From NCBI GenBank assembly GCA_037043015.1, contig CM073323.1, positions 14,257,758-14,321,757 on the forward strand: DNA of 64,000 nt, given 5' to 3'. This DNA is from Bryum argenteum. Taxonomy: Eukaryota; Streptophyta; Bryopsida; Bryales; Bryaceae. Below, piece by piece: positions 45,511-62,740 of this stretch. Numbering within the stretch: position 1 is the first letter of the stretch; each line of letters starts with the position of its first letter. A model generated the notes under the pieces. That model worked only from the letters and a program-made list of their open reading frames with translations, was not told where the DNA came from and did not search any database. Made by a program: the position numbers and the translations under genes.

Positions 45511-47639
45511 TCATCAAATCTCTTTCAATGGTACTATACGTAATAAACCAAAATTGTATAGTCATGTTACCGATGCAAGTCAAAAATGGTATTGTAATGT
45601 TACCACTGCAAGTCATGTTTCATCCGTTTGAAATGTTCCAAAATAGTATAGAACCAAACGGAGTAGTCTCGTGAACATTGAAAGTCTCAATTTTTCATTA
45701 TAATATAAACAAAACAATATAAAACCGTATCATCGTATAACCGAAATGATGTAGTAAGACTCGTTACCAATACATTCAAGTCTAAATTTGTGAAGAATGA
45801 CAAGCATAAACGTGGTTCCCTTTTTTTCTAAACTTGTAGGCTACTTTGATATCTCCACCTCGTCAACTCCTTCACTTATAGCAAGTATAGACTGGAGCAT
45901 CACCTCGCCCTCCAGATTTTGAAACTCCACGCTTCTAAACTGAACTCTCAAAGCACCACAACATACAAAATTATCAACATTGCTTCACTTCCCTGTGTAT
46001 GATTCGATGGGAAGCCCCAAATACAGAAATCTACAAATGAACAAAATGTTTCGATTATGATCTACCATGTACCGATATAAATACTCAGTAAGCTTGACAA
46101 TATGTGAACTTAATACATCATATGAAACAAAATTTGTTACTCTTTCTCATAAGTATTGATTACAATATACAAATACAAACCATATTAAATTCCTTGAGTG
46201 ACCTCCATGAGGCGGATACAAAATTGTAGCATCCAAGACAAAAAGTGAGTGAATGCAAAGGGTACCGTTCTGCCAGGCCAACGATGAATACCGAGCTTTC
46301 GGGAAGCTTTCTTCATTGTGGTAACTATAACGCCCATCTGCTTTGCTCCATCGACCAAGCAGAGACGGAAATATGGCACCAAGTCCAATATTGTCACGTG
46401 AAACGGTCCACGTCCTTGCACACACGGCCCTCATCAAACAATTCACATACTGCATATCGAAATTAGGAAAAAGAAAACTCACTCAAAAAGAAAACAAGGC
46501 AACGGAACGGTATAAAAAAGCATTGTATTATTCAAGAAGAAACACATAAATGAATTTTGGCACTCACCCTCTTAATGTGGCATGTCATCAAATTCACGCC
46601 CTTCACTAATTCACGACTACTTCATCACCTCCTGCCTTCCTAACCATTTCATCGTCAAAATGTGCTACCAATGGTGGCTCCTTCTTGATGATGGCGGTGC
46701 TGCGCAGAGCGAGATCAAACTCCGCAGCCATCATGGGATCACCATGGTTCTGTGCATTGCCGTTTTCAAAGTGGGCCTGCTGGGTTGACATGCATGTCCA
46801 GTGATTCTCGAGCATGTTGGGACTCCAAGAATTGTGAAGATGCGGAGATGCGGTAAATGCACAAACTGTGTCTTTGTGACTTGAGATATGGAAACAACGA
46901 TTTCCAAAACTTTTCAAGCTCGTCAGTAGAGATGCTGCTTCCGGAGATGTTGCCACCGTGGGGACACCGAATTTCGTGAATTTCCACCTACCCACACATG
47001 GTCAAGGGCCCTTTCTCGCTCTCCATAAATGTTGAGGGTGAGGGCTGCGGAGTGTTGACTAACGCTCCCAGTTGTCCCAGTTCTTGTACCTCAGCCATTT
47101 CTCGAGTGAATTGTTGGAGACCTAGAGTATCCTCGGAGCATGCGAAGAAGATTGACTTTGAGAAAAAAGTATGGAAAGAGATGAGAGACTAGCGTAAAAA
47201 GGGAGAACAGGAATGAGCTCCTCAAATTGGTAAAAGCAAGGAAGAGCTAGACTTTAGAAAAGTTTGGAAAGAGATGAGAGAGATCTAAGCAAGTAAGTAG
47301 CGTAATTAGGGAGATGAAATAGAAGTTAGAGAGAAGCCATTAGTTTTGGAGGTGGCTGAAGTTAGGTGCAAGCTCTAAAGTGCGAGATGCGAGGTCCAAG
47401 CTGTGAACTGCGAGATGCGAGGTCCAAGCTGTGAAGTGCGGCGGGAGTGGAGTGCGAGATGAGAAGCCATTTATTTTTGAAGGGGGCTAAAGTAACTGGT
47501 GCAAGCTTTGAAGTGCGAGGTGCAAGATGTGAACTGCGACGGGAGTAAAGTGCAAGATGAGAGGTGCAAGTTGTGAACTGCGAGGAGGGGAAATGTGATA
47601 TTTTGGTTCTAGGGACGATCAACACATTAATTACAAATA

Positions 47640-47915
47640 CTATACATATATTATATATTCTACACACATATTTGTACATACATCTCTGCACATATGCATC
47701 TACCCATATCTTTCTACGCATATGTCTTTGTACACAGATGCAAACATGCATCTGTCTCCACGCATATGCCTTTATGCATTGGCCTCTACACGTATGTATT
47801 TACGTATACAACTATGTATGTGTCTACGTATAACTTTACATGTATGCCTCCACAGGTACGCCTCTACACGTACGCCTCTATACATACGCCTCCACACGTA
47901 CGCCTCTATACATGT
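47640..47915. repeat. CTCTACACGTACG-type minisatellite, second block
   Basis: Same unit family as 43300-43800, at the matching end of duplicated unit 2. Confidence 0.75.
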
Positions 47916-48409
47916 CAAAATAGTAATAACTCTATCAATAATAACTTTTATTGGTAAATATTATTCATTTATAAAATAAAGTTCCCACAAGTTTCTTCTT
48001 CAAGTTTCAATATGTATTGTTTCAATAATATTAGTGAACTAGAATTTCTCTGAGTAACAAATATTTTTGTAAAGAATGTTGAAAAACATGAGTTGGATTT
48101 AGTTATACACAATCAGAACTTCATATAGCCCTTGAAATACAGTGTCTAGCAAATCTCAGTCAAAATTAAAAAAATATAACTATCAATGTAGGAAAATTGG
48201 TGATATATTTGTACAAATCACAAATTGTACAAGATAGTACTTTCCGTGGATTACAATTTGATGCAAAAAACAAACCCTCTTTTAGTAATATGAACAAGAA
48301 AATTACACCAAAAGGAAACTGCACCCTATAACTCGGCTTTGCATTCTCAATGAAAGAAACAATATAATATTTTGTCCACTTCCATTTGGAAGCTAAAAAC
48401 AAACACCAA

Positions 48410-48995
48410 GATTACATTATTTTCAATATAGAGTGTAAACTCTACCAACAACCAATCACAATGAAAAAATCACTCACTACAAAGTTATTCACCTTCATCT
48501 CAGAAGCACATTTTCTCAAAAAAACTATTATAAAAAATTTCTTGGTTCAAAAATTAGCCTTGCAATGTAAAAGTTGCCAATATTTTTACAAAGGAATTGT
48601 CCAAAAATAGACCATGTGCACTCAAATTCATGCCTTATCTTCAAAAACTTCTTTAGTTTTGTCAAGATTTCTATCACTAGAGTCACACTCCAATTGAAAG
48701 CCGTCTCAAATATAAAGTTGAAATCCAACTTTGGATGAAGGACATATAGCTCTTCAAGTATCATCTATCTTATTTCAGCGACAAAATATCATTGGAAATC
48801 CAATAGAGAAAGTATTTGGATCAAAAACTTCCAACATGAAAGTTGTTAAGAACACCTTAAGATCATGATTGTAAAATTTTAAATAAAAATAAATCATGAA
48901 AATCTCATAATTGGCTTGCAATGGTAAAACATGTCTTATGCTTGGAAATTTAAAAAGAAGAGCTTTTTTACTAGAATGCATGCCATTAATTCAAA
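48410..48995 (+). mobile_element. TTAA element, internal fragment
   Basis: Main-family sequence (ccttatcttcaaaaacttc, gaaatccaactttggatgaagg, 'ggcttgcaatggtaaaacatg'). Neither TTAA terminus is preserved. Confidence 0.5.
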
Positions 48996-49136
48996 TTTTT
49001 AAGTTGTGTTTCAATGTTCTAGTAGGAGTCGGCATTTTATAGTTGAGTTCCCCAAGTTTCTTGCAAATCAGCAATGGTTCAGAGCTTTAAATCCTCCATT
49101 GATAGGATTCCAGTATTGTCTTTGAAGACATGCATG

Positions 49137-49254
49137 CAGTACTAGAAAAGAGGGCTGTTTGCAACGTTACAAACGTTGCTTTTGTATAAACGCTTCTCAA
49201 GTTTAGCAACGTTTGGTAAGAAATCGTTGCAAACCCCCTCAAATTGTAGTAGTG
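49137..49254. mobile_element. CACTA-type MITE, 118 bp
   Basis: CAGTACTAGAAAAGAGG at the left and the inverse of CACTACTACAATTTGAGG at the right, flanked by ATG on both sides (49134-49136, 49255-49257). A 3-bp duplication and CACTA ends define the CACTA/EnSpm superfamily. The subterminal word GCAACGTT is repeated. Confidence 0.8.
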
Positions 49255-49797
49255 ATGAATGCAATATGATGGTAAATTAAGATTATTGCTTGCTGTCAAT
49301 GCAGAGTTGGAAATTGTGTTGAAAGACAACTCGACTAGATGTGTGGAAGCGTGACCCTGCAAGGATGGAAATGAACCTCATGTCAAGTACATGTCTGTGC
49401 TATGAACATTTCTGAATCTAATGGAATTCTAGATTCTTGGATGTTCCAAATATAAATTCACTCCCTTACTTACAAAGTGCAATTTCTTATTTTGTGTAAG
49501 AGTGAGATCGAGGAAATCGAAGTAACCGCGCATTAGACCATTGCGATTACCATTTGCAGAGATGAAGGCGAAGAAGATCTAGTGGACTTGGGTTGCAAAT
49601 GCAGAGGAGAGCTAGGCCAAATGGACAAATCATGCTTTCTGCAGTGGTTCGGGGTGAGAATGCTTGTGCAGTTGAACAACTACTGTGCAGTGTGCAAGTA
49701 AGTGCTTAAACGAGACGTTCTTATGAAACGGCTGCGGTTGGAGCTCGAAACTCGGAGGCTCGGGTCAATCTTTGAACATGGAAAGGGCGGCTTCTGC

Positions 49798-50545
49798 AAT
49801 TGAGCTTCTGAAGATTGTGCAGATGTCAATACACTTTAGAATAGAGGGGGTTTGCAACGTTGCAAACGTTGCTTTTGTGTAAACGTACCTCAAGTTTAGC
49901 AACGTTTTGGAACTTGCTTGAGCAACGTTCTCAAGAAAATAAGCAATGTTATGTTATTTATAACCTAGTTGGAAAAGTTACTTATTTTCTTGAGAACATT
50001 GCTCAAGCAAGTTCCAAAACGTTGCTAAAGTTGAGCAAAGTTTGAGAAAAAACGGTGCAGACCTTATAAAATTGTAGTGGTGATAGCACGAAGTGCTCCT
50101 ACAAGGGGAGAGACCGCCATTGACATAGAAAGGTGAGTGTTTCAAGAGACCACCATGGGGATGGCGGAACACTATCGACATGGGTCTTTTCTCTGTATTG
50201 TCAGCGTCGCAGTTGTGTTAGGGTTTTTGATGGTCGGTATCCTAGCAGGAGTAGTTTTCTTCATTATGGGGCATGGATGACGGTAAATTGTAATCAACAA
50301 GAATTTCCCCATTGCACTTTTTTTACGTAGAATGCTCTCAGCTTTGCTTTTTGTGAGATAGGCTTCATAAGTAAACTCATTCTTGTGAAAGTAAATCCAA
50401 TGCTATTTTATCGTCCAAAATTGTAGCCGAAGCCGTTTCAGGCCCGGTATGCTTAAGCAATGGCATCATCTTCCTGGCCACATTGATATCCAAACTGTAG
50501 AGAGTATGGCGCGTAACAACATTGTTTCATTATTTTGGGGCCTTA
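49798..50545. repeat. Local direct duplication, unit 1
   Basis: Shares tgagcttct-gaagattgtgcagatgtc, 'gagaccgccat-gacat', 'aggcttcat-agtaaa-tcattcttg' and 'acaacattgtttcatt' in order with 50797-51240. Contains the CACTA element at 49832-50082. Confidence 0.75.
49832..50082. mobile_element. CACTA-type foldback element, 251 bp
   Basis: Begins CACTTTAGAATAGAGG and ends GTAGTGGTG, with ATA duplicated at 49829-49831 and 50083-50085. The two halves (near 49895-49955 and 49975-50035) are near-perfect inverse copies containing GTTTTGGAACTTGCTTGAGC. An empty paralogous site lies at 50825-50827. Confidence 0.85.
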
Positions 50546-50796
50546 GTAACATTGTTTCATTGTTTTGAAGCCTTTGTATATCGCCAACTACTAAATTTTA
50601 ACTTAGGTTGTGGCTCCAATTATAGAAAGCAATACTCTTTCATTATCAATGCTAAGCGAAAGAGATCACGGTCTTATTTATTTTGTATTTCCAATCTCAT
50701 GTCTCATATCACATGCAAATCCTTTATAAGGATCTCACCGTCTCGTTTATTTTATGTTTCCAATGTCATGTCTCATATTACATGCAAATATGCACT

Positions 50797-51240
50797 TGAG
50801 CTTCTCGAGATTGTGCAGATGTCGATAACACAAATTCCTCCTTCGCTGAGAGAGACCGCCATCGACATGGAGAGGCGACTGTTTTGGGAGACCGCTATGG
50901 AGATGGCGGAACATTGGTTTTTTTATGCATTGTCGGCGTTGCGGTTGTCTTAGGGTTTGTGATGGTCAATATTCTAGCAGTAGTTTTTTTCATTGTAGGG
51001 CATGGATGACGTATAATCAGCAAAAAATTTCTTACTGCATTTATTCTTGATGTAGGAGGCTCTAAATTTTGCTTTTTATGAGATAGGCTTCATGAGTAAA
51101 GTCATTCTTGTAAAGGTGGATCGACTGTTATTTTGTTGTCCAAAATTGTAGCCAAACCGGTTCAAGAATGTCATCATTGATATCCAAACTCTGGACAACA
51201 TGGTGCATGACAACATTGTTTCATTGTTTTGGGGTTTTTG
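50797..51240. repeat. Local direct duplication, unit 2
   Basis: Second unit, without the CACTA element. Its sequence at 50815-50830 (agatgtcgataacaca) is the unoccupied version of that insertion site. No recognised protein. Confidence 0.75.
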
Positions 51241-51311
51241 AATTCCATCAAAAACTAAATTTTAACTTAAGTTGAGGCTTCAATTATGGAAAGCAACATT
51301 CATTCCCTATT

Positions 51312-51592
51312 CACTACTAGAAAAGAGGAGGGTTTGCAATGTTACAAACATTACTTTTTGTGTAAATGTTGCTCAAATGAACAATGTATTGAAACTTACT
51401 TGAATACCGTTCTCAAGAAAATAAGCTATGTTTTCAACCTCAACTCTACAATTTAATAGATTTGAGGTTACAAAACATTAGTTATCTTCTTAAGAACGGT
51501 GTTGAAGCAAGTTTCAATACGTTGCACAAGTTAGCAATGTTCACACAAAAAGCAATGTTTGTAATATTGCAAACTCCCCTCGTTTCTAACAT
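51312..51592. mobile_element. CACTA-type foldback element, third copy
   Basis: Begins CACTACTAGAAAAGAGG, the classical plant CACTA terminus. The interior is the same GCAA(C/T)GTT foldback. The right end is degenerate (cctcgtttctaacatg) and its target duplication is unclear. Confidence 0.7.
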
Positions 51593-51599
51593 GGTAAAT

Positions 51600-53950
51600 C
51601 TTGCCTTATTTGTGTTTTCAAACAATCTTCAAAGACTCATGAATCCAAATGAAGAAACCTCAATTTTATTGAATTGGTGTTATTCCATGTACCATTGGGC
51701 ATCAAGGTAATCATTTTGGCCATTCTACCGTTTTAGAGGCACACATCTTTCACAGTCAATTGTTTTCTATGGTATCACTAACAGGTATGTGCCATTTAAG
51801 GTTGGTCAAAGGTCAAATACAAAGAGAAATGTTCACAAAATTAAATTAATCTGATTTGCGACTTTCTAAAGACTCTTGAAATGCACACATTTGGCAAAAT
51901 AACACCATTCTTACGCGATTAAATTTAACTCCCCTAAAACGCTTACAAAACAATCCATTATCAAATTTCCAACAAAAGCATTCTAATCATCAAAAGTTCA
52001 ATACTTTGTGTAATGAAATCTACAAACTTCAAAATCTTATATTATGAATGCATGAAGTCTTGATCGTTGTGGATGAAAGAATCGGGAAGACCAGTCTCAT
52101 GTGCTATTGGAGATTGCACGGATTTGCTCATTTATCTTCATTTTCAACAAATTGAAGTTAGTGTCATTGAACTTCTCAACTACTACTCCTCAAAGAAGCC
52201 TCACTAGAATACAACTACTCCCCTTATTACACCAAACACTCTAATCTAGCTACTTATCAATGAAAGTTGCAAACACACTTTGTACACAAAACAATGCACA
52301 CAAAGCCTCTTCTAGACTCAATCGAGCAAGATCCACTTGCTCCCACTAAAATTCCATCTCAAACAAGCTTATGACCACAAAAATCCAAAATCTAAATCTT
52401 TACCACAGTCACACATAACGTGTAGTTGCACCTTGAAGTACTCTAATTAGCCCTCTATGCACTCACATGTGCACTTGTGCACTTACTATACTAGATCAGC
52501 CTTCAAAATCACTCAAATATAAGCTTAGGACTCTCAAAATACCACTTTAGTATGATAAATGCTCGAATCACTCTATGTGTGCACATTTGCAACCCTTACA
52601 ACTTCAAGAATACTCAACTATATCACAATAATTACTCCTTAGCTTACAATCACTTCAATTACATAAATTTGGAGCACTTAAAGCGAATCAACACTTATAA
52701 TTATAGGAGACTCAATACACTACAATAATCACTCACAAACAACCCATGCCTTCAAAACTCCTTCAAGCACCTCCAAATTGCTCCTTTTGCCTCCAAATGC
52801 TCCAAATCATCTTCAATTGACTCCAAATGGTTCCAAAAACCTCCAAATGGCTCCAAGTGCACCTTCAAAGCTCCAAGGACCTTCAAAGTGTTGCAAATCA
52901 GCACTTAATGTGCGAGCGCAACATCTCCTTGACCTCCCAAAGCCTCCAAATGTATTCAAGCCCAGCCTTATTAGAAAAATAGTAGCCTCATCCTATCGAT
53001 TCTCAATACAAAAAGAGAGATTACAAAACAATCAAAGCTTACAAAAAGTATAGCAATGAATGGTTGAATGAGATACATACTCATTCCAAGCTCTTTCTTA
53101 TATATCCATAGTAAGGCACCAAGTGCTACAAAGAATGACGAATAATCAGGACGCCAAGTCCTTTTCTTATAGTCAAAGACTCTTAGAACCAGCCCATAGG
53201 ATTACTTTGATAAATTATAATAAATTATAATTTGTAAATAACTACAAGCCATCTAATCTTCAACATGCTTAAGTTGTACCAAGTTAAAACTTGATACTTG
53301 GTAGGTAAAATCTGTCGATTTTTTTTTTTCCCAAGAATGTTTGATTAATATTATAATAAAATAATTCTGCCATATTTAACTAAATTCCAACTCATTTACC
53401 AGATAAAAGGATTACAATTTTTCCAATTTTATGAGATATTTTTTGTGCTAATCACAAATCTACAATAGGAATAGTCTTCCCTTCATATTCAATAGAAATC
53501 CCCCAATTACATCAATTTATTCAATTTTATTTCTATCTTGTTCACAAAGCCACGAGCGAGCCCTTGATGTCGTAGAGTTGGACCGCTTCCTATGTATGAG
53601 TAGTTAAATCTGTCATAAGTGAATAAATCTGCTTATTGGATTAAGCTTCTTTTGCAAATATCATAAAAGAAGAAGGATGCATCAATCAAAGAAATTACAT
53701 TACATATACTTCAATACATTATGACCTATATCCTAGGGTAAATATTGTAAATTATGCTAAGGTAAATCATGTATTAAGAGAACATAATGAATCCATAATA
53801 GTTGGCTTAAGTTTAGTAGTTCAACAAAAGTCTAAGGGTTTGAATTGACAAGAAACAAATTTAAACTATACATGTAGTTTTGGATAAATCACTCAAAATA
53901 TGTATTGTCGTTAATCTCCAATGATCTTCCTAATTCCACTCTCATTACTT
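51600..53950. other. AT-rich, gene-free; CTCCAAATG degenerate repeats
   Basis: No gene recognised. From about 52740 to 52960 a degenerate tandem array of 9-12 bp units (ctccaaatg/ctccaaatt) is present. Confidence 0.5.
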
Positions 53951-53954
53951 TGTA

Positions 53955-54190
53955 GTCTCTTGTAGTGGTAGTGTCTTCAGTGAACTAGGAAACTATAAAG
54001 AGGTTTTACAGCCACTTATGTCTAAAATAGAAACCTATACAAGTGCGTATACTTGAAAACTTTCATGTGATATATGACATAGTACCCAAGAAATATGCAC
54101 TAGTGATAATAATTCACTATACTCTAAATCTTTTATCAACTTAGATAACATGTAAGAACCCCGTAATATTATGTGCTAATTTCAAACATC
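53955..54190. repeat. Dispersed repeat, copy 2
   Basis: Direct copy of 44217-44460 with a few indels. Confidence 0.7.
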
Positions 54191-55091
54191 TTGTTAATTA
54201 TGTGTTATTTTCAAACATTCTAGTATAATTTATGGTTTGGATTACTCATTAATATCAAATCTTGGTTCTTTTGTGAAACGAGGGTTTATACCAAATAATG
54301 GTTTTTTTTGGAGACAAAAGAAGTATTCAAGTTTGACCTCAATATTTATCAATATTCAAATCTCGCTCCAAAACACAATAATTTTTATTCACTTTTCCAT
54401 TCTCATTCTCATATATTTTTATGAGGCTACCAAGCGCAACACAATATTCGGAATATCGTGATATTTGATTATTGAGATAAATACAAAGATATCACAATAT
54501 TGAAGTAGTGTGGTATTTAAATATTGGGTTGTCAAGCGCAATGAAAAGCAATCATAAGTACAAAATCTTGATTTTCATCTCTCTAAAACACCAAAATTAA
54601 AAATGTCATGATGTATACGATGGTTATAAGTATCTTGGAATTGAATTTTGGTCACATGCATACAAGCTAATGTTCAAATTGATTTCCGGATATGATTTTG
54701 AGAGGTGACATCATTCTAAGTCAATTATTAAATAACATCCATCACATTATGATAAAGAATTAGTAGAGATTCTCACCAAGCTTGGTCCGATGAGACATTC
54801 TTGGTTAAAATAGTGGTGAAAACCCTCATAAAATTACTACACTTTTCTCCTAGTGTTAGAAGTTATTAGAACCTAATATCATAAAAGTCTTTACAATCAC
54901 TCAAGACTGTGTGTAGAGTTTGCTAGTAGATTTTTACGGTTAATCTTGAGACTGTGAAGATATTGAATACTATGGAACTAATGGAAGTATAGTTCTCACA
55001 TAGAATTTTCAAATAGAATGCAAAAGTTATCTTCTCCTCTTCAGATTTTGATCAAGACTTGCTTTGCTCCTCTTAAGGCTAAAGGCTAAAG
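54191..55091. other. AT-rich spacer
   Basis: Nothing supportable beyond short uninformative ORFs. Confidence 0.45.
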
Positions 55092-55365
55092 GTCGCTCTA
55101 CACTATTGACCATGGAATTCTAAAATTTGTGATTGGAGAGTAAAATGCTCTTAGTCCCATTTGGCTTAACAGAGATAGATAGAAACTCCGGTCCCTTTTT
55201 AAGGGGCCGGCGTGAATGAAGTGTACGTTCGTAATGCTAATATCCCGATGGCCACCGGACAGGGGGAAATTGGAAATTTGGCCTAACACTACCTTACGAA
55301 TAGAAGAATGACCACTAACTTGAAGGTCCCCAAAGTAGGCTAAACTTTCTATAGTCAATAGTGTT

Positions 55366-55608
55366 TTAACCCTTAATTGACATCACTGTTTTGAGAAAAA
55401 TGTAACCTCACTGTCCTTTGACCATATTTTAGCATAGATAATTATATAAATCGGAAATGGTGAGTGTCAAGCTAACTTGATTCTCTAAATATTTTAGAAA
55501 AAAACGACCACATTGGGTAAAATCTCAAAATTTGCCACCGTTGAGAATATGGAAGTTCTTGTTCAGATTCGTGGACCAATTTGGTCCCCTGTGTCAATAA
55601 AGGGTTAA
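55366..55608. mobile_element. TTAA-flanked element, fourth family (235 bp)
   Basis: TTAA at 55366-55369 and 55605-55608 bracket 55370-55604. Ends CCCTTAATTGACATCAC and, inward, CCCTTTATTGACACAGG. The interior matches none of the other families seen here. A diverged unoccupied site lies in the inverted host copy around 34898-34905. Confidence 0.7.
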
Positions 55609-55712
55609 TGATCTCCTTGATTATAGTTGAGTTGAAGCAAATGCCTCGACTCAACTACAATCAAGATGAGCATGAGGCTCAAAAATCATTTGTTGGCTAG
55701 TGTTCAATAACT

Positions 55713-56082
55713 TTAACCCTTAAACGCCCAAGCAAGCCCGAGGGGCATGATTCCAACAGAATCTTCCCTGTAGCTCTCACTGTAATCAACTTTTCACTTA
55801 TATTTTGATGTCAAACTGGTCACCTTCTTTTGATGCATTCAAAAAGTGAAATTTCACAATTCAAATCACAATTTGTATGAATGACTTTGTGCTTTGAAAG
55901 GATTGTGGTAGGTAGGTTGGGGTGGTATATAACCTTGTAGGAGGTTGCAAGCTCATCATTGATTGGCCTATTCATGATGCCCAAGTTCAAAAAGTGCACT
56001 ATTCATGATGCCCAAGTCCAAAAGATGCTCTAATCCAATTTTGGGCTGCCCGTTTCAGACCCCATGGGCGTTTAAGGGTTAA
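55713..56082 (-). mobile_element. TTAA-flanked element, third family (362 bp)
   Basis: TTAA at 55713-55716 and 56079-56082 bracket 55717-56078. Ends CCCTTAAACGCCCAAG and, inward, CCCTTAAACGCCCATGG. Inverse relative of 39152-39519. The host copy at 33549-35055 has a single TTAA at the same place (34800-34803). Confidence 0.8.
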
Positions 56083-56302
56083 GAGAAAGGAGGAAAAAGT
56101 GGATGATAAAAGAGAGGATGATGAGGATTTACATTAGAATATCAAGATTGTTCCAATCTAAGTCCTTTTTGCACAACAAAGAGCAACCAAGCCACTTAAA
56201 ATTGCATTCTTGATTTTTCATGGCCACCGTTCTTGACCAAGATCTATTACCGTGAAAATGAAATTGATCATGGCTCTTGGTCCATAATGTAAAGCGACCC
56301 TG

Positions 56303-56768
56303 AACGTGCTTGCTCAAATGACCCATGCCTTTGCATGTGCTTGCATTCACTTACGATAGAAATTACATGGAAGAAGAGTGGCATGCAAAGACGACTCAAA
56401 AGCTACTTCAGACCTTTTGAGTTCTGATGAAACTCTACGTTTCGTTTGAAAATGATATGATAAAAGGGCTTGAACAATTTAGTCCTCTGACTGCACAGTG
56501 CAAATCAGTACGAATTCACATCTCGTCTGTTGCAGAAAAAATTGGACCAAGTACAGTAGCACTTTGTGATTGTTGCGCAACTACTTGGCCCTGGGGTTAA
56601 ATACAATTTCATGTCAGCCAGTCCTCTGGTGAGCCCTTCGGGACTACGAGGTACAGATGCAAACCTCACGATCAAATAAGTGGTGCGGGCATGATACTAA
56701 TGCCTGGCAATCGCACAATGCTCTAGAATGAATAAAGGGAATAGATAGATGAGGGGGAGAATAGCTAT
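56303..56768. other. Spacer and likely 3' UTR of the NDR kinase
   Basis: No separate gene recognised. Confidence 0.4.
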
Positions 56769-61544
<4,776 letters not shown>

Positions 61545-62740
61545 CTCACTACTCGTGGCCTTATCTACTGCTTACTCTTCGCCACAAAACCATTTCTACT
61601 ATCAATTCTGCTCTGAACATCTGCTGCTTTGAATTTCAATGTCCCATCGACAATATTCACCGAGCTTCATGTGTAATCTCAACGGTACTCGAAAAAGCGC
61701 AGAGAGGAAATCTTAATCCGGCTCCGTCTATGTCAAGAACTTGTCGTTTGCCCGCAATTGAGCACCTGAGCACCACGAGGCAAATTACCGACTCATTGCC
61801 GCACTGACATTCCTCCTCAGCTGAAGCCTCAACACGATCAGCAAAGACGAAATTCGTACACGACCACGAAGGCAGAAAAATTTCTCAAGTTCCTACGATT
61901 CACGTGACTCTTGCAGTTTGGAAAAAAAACAGAAAACTGCCGCCTTTCAACTCGCATTACCACGCAAAATTCTGCTACAACACACCAGCTTGCTCATGAT
62001 TTCACTATCTGCAAGAAAGAGCTCTACTATAACCCTACGACGCCAAGGAAAGGTTACATAGCACAATGCGTGGCAAAATAGCAAAGTGATGATAGCTACG
62101 CAAACCTAAGCTCACAGTCATCTAACTTGCAGCATTATTGCTTGCCAAGACTCTATTTCCACACATTGCAAATGGTCGGAATTCGCCATTGGCAAAATTC
62201 AGCTGCCAGTGAGGGGGGGGGGGGGATCCAACAAGCAGCCTACCTTGTTAGAGTAAGTTAAGCTTAACCAACTGTGGAGCTCGTGCAGCAACCGAAAACC
62301 TAAAAAAAACGGCGTGTAAGGAAGCAGGAGGAGTGACGAGAAAAGGTACCCGCGCAGACGCATCACTGTAGCGAATTCGGCGGTTTGAACCGAACGCCGT
62401 TCGGCGTTAATGGAAACAAATCGAGCACGACACCAGCCCCGATGTCCGCACCTCCCGCACCCCCGAGGCGCGATCATTTACGGAGGGAGCGATCTCGGCA
62501 ACAGAACACGGGAGGAACAACGCCTCTGCCTGGGCCCCGCTACCACCGGTCGGCCCCTTCTCGTCTGTACTCTTGTGTACTATCGTCCCGACTTCTGACG
62601 ATATTTCTATTTTCGTTAGTGTCTTCCCACTTTGACCTTAATCGTCGCCACTCGTTGACGGCGTTCTTTAATAGTCTGGGAAGCTCTTCGCATGCTTCAA
62701 GCATGCAAAGGCAATTTCCTCACTCTAACTTAAATTAGTA
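61545..62740. other. 5' region of the NDR kinase gene
   Basis: Probably 5' UTR and promoter. It contains a run of 13 G at 62213-62225 and a GC-rich island at 62370-62560 with the palindrome AACGCCGTTCGGCGTT (about 62393). No coding exon is supported. Confidence 0.35.

Larger units (their letters stand above)
55092..56302 (+). mobile_element. GGTCGCTTTACACTAT-ended DNA element, fullest copy
   Basis: Left end GGTCGCTCTACACTATTGAC; right end inward GGTCGCTTTACATTATGGAC: a terminal inverted repeat with few mismatches. It contains two TTAA elements (55366-55608 and 55713-56082). Without them it would be about 600 bp. No transposase ORF. A target duplication is not clear, so the superfamily is unassigned. 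Confidence 0.6.

Noticed and set aside
62370-62410. tRNA-like T-arm (GGTTTGAACC) upstream of the NDR kinase
   Set aside because: No acceptor, D or anticodon arm can be built around it; it is part of a local GC-rich palindrome.
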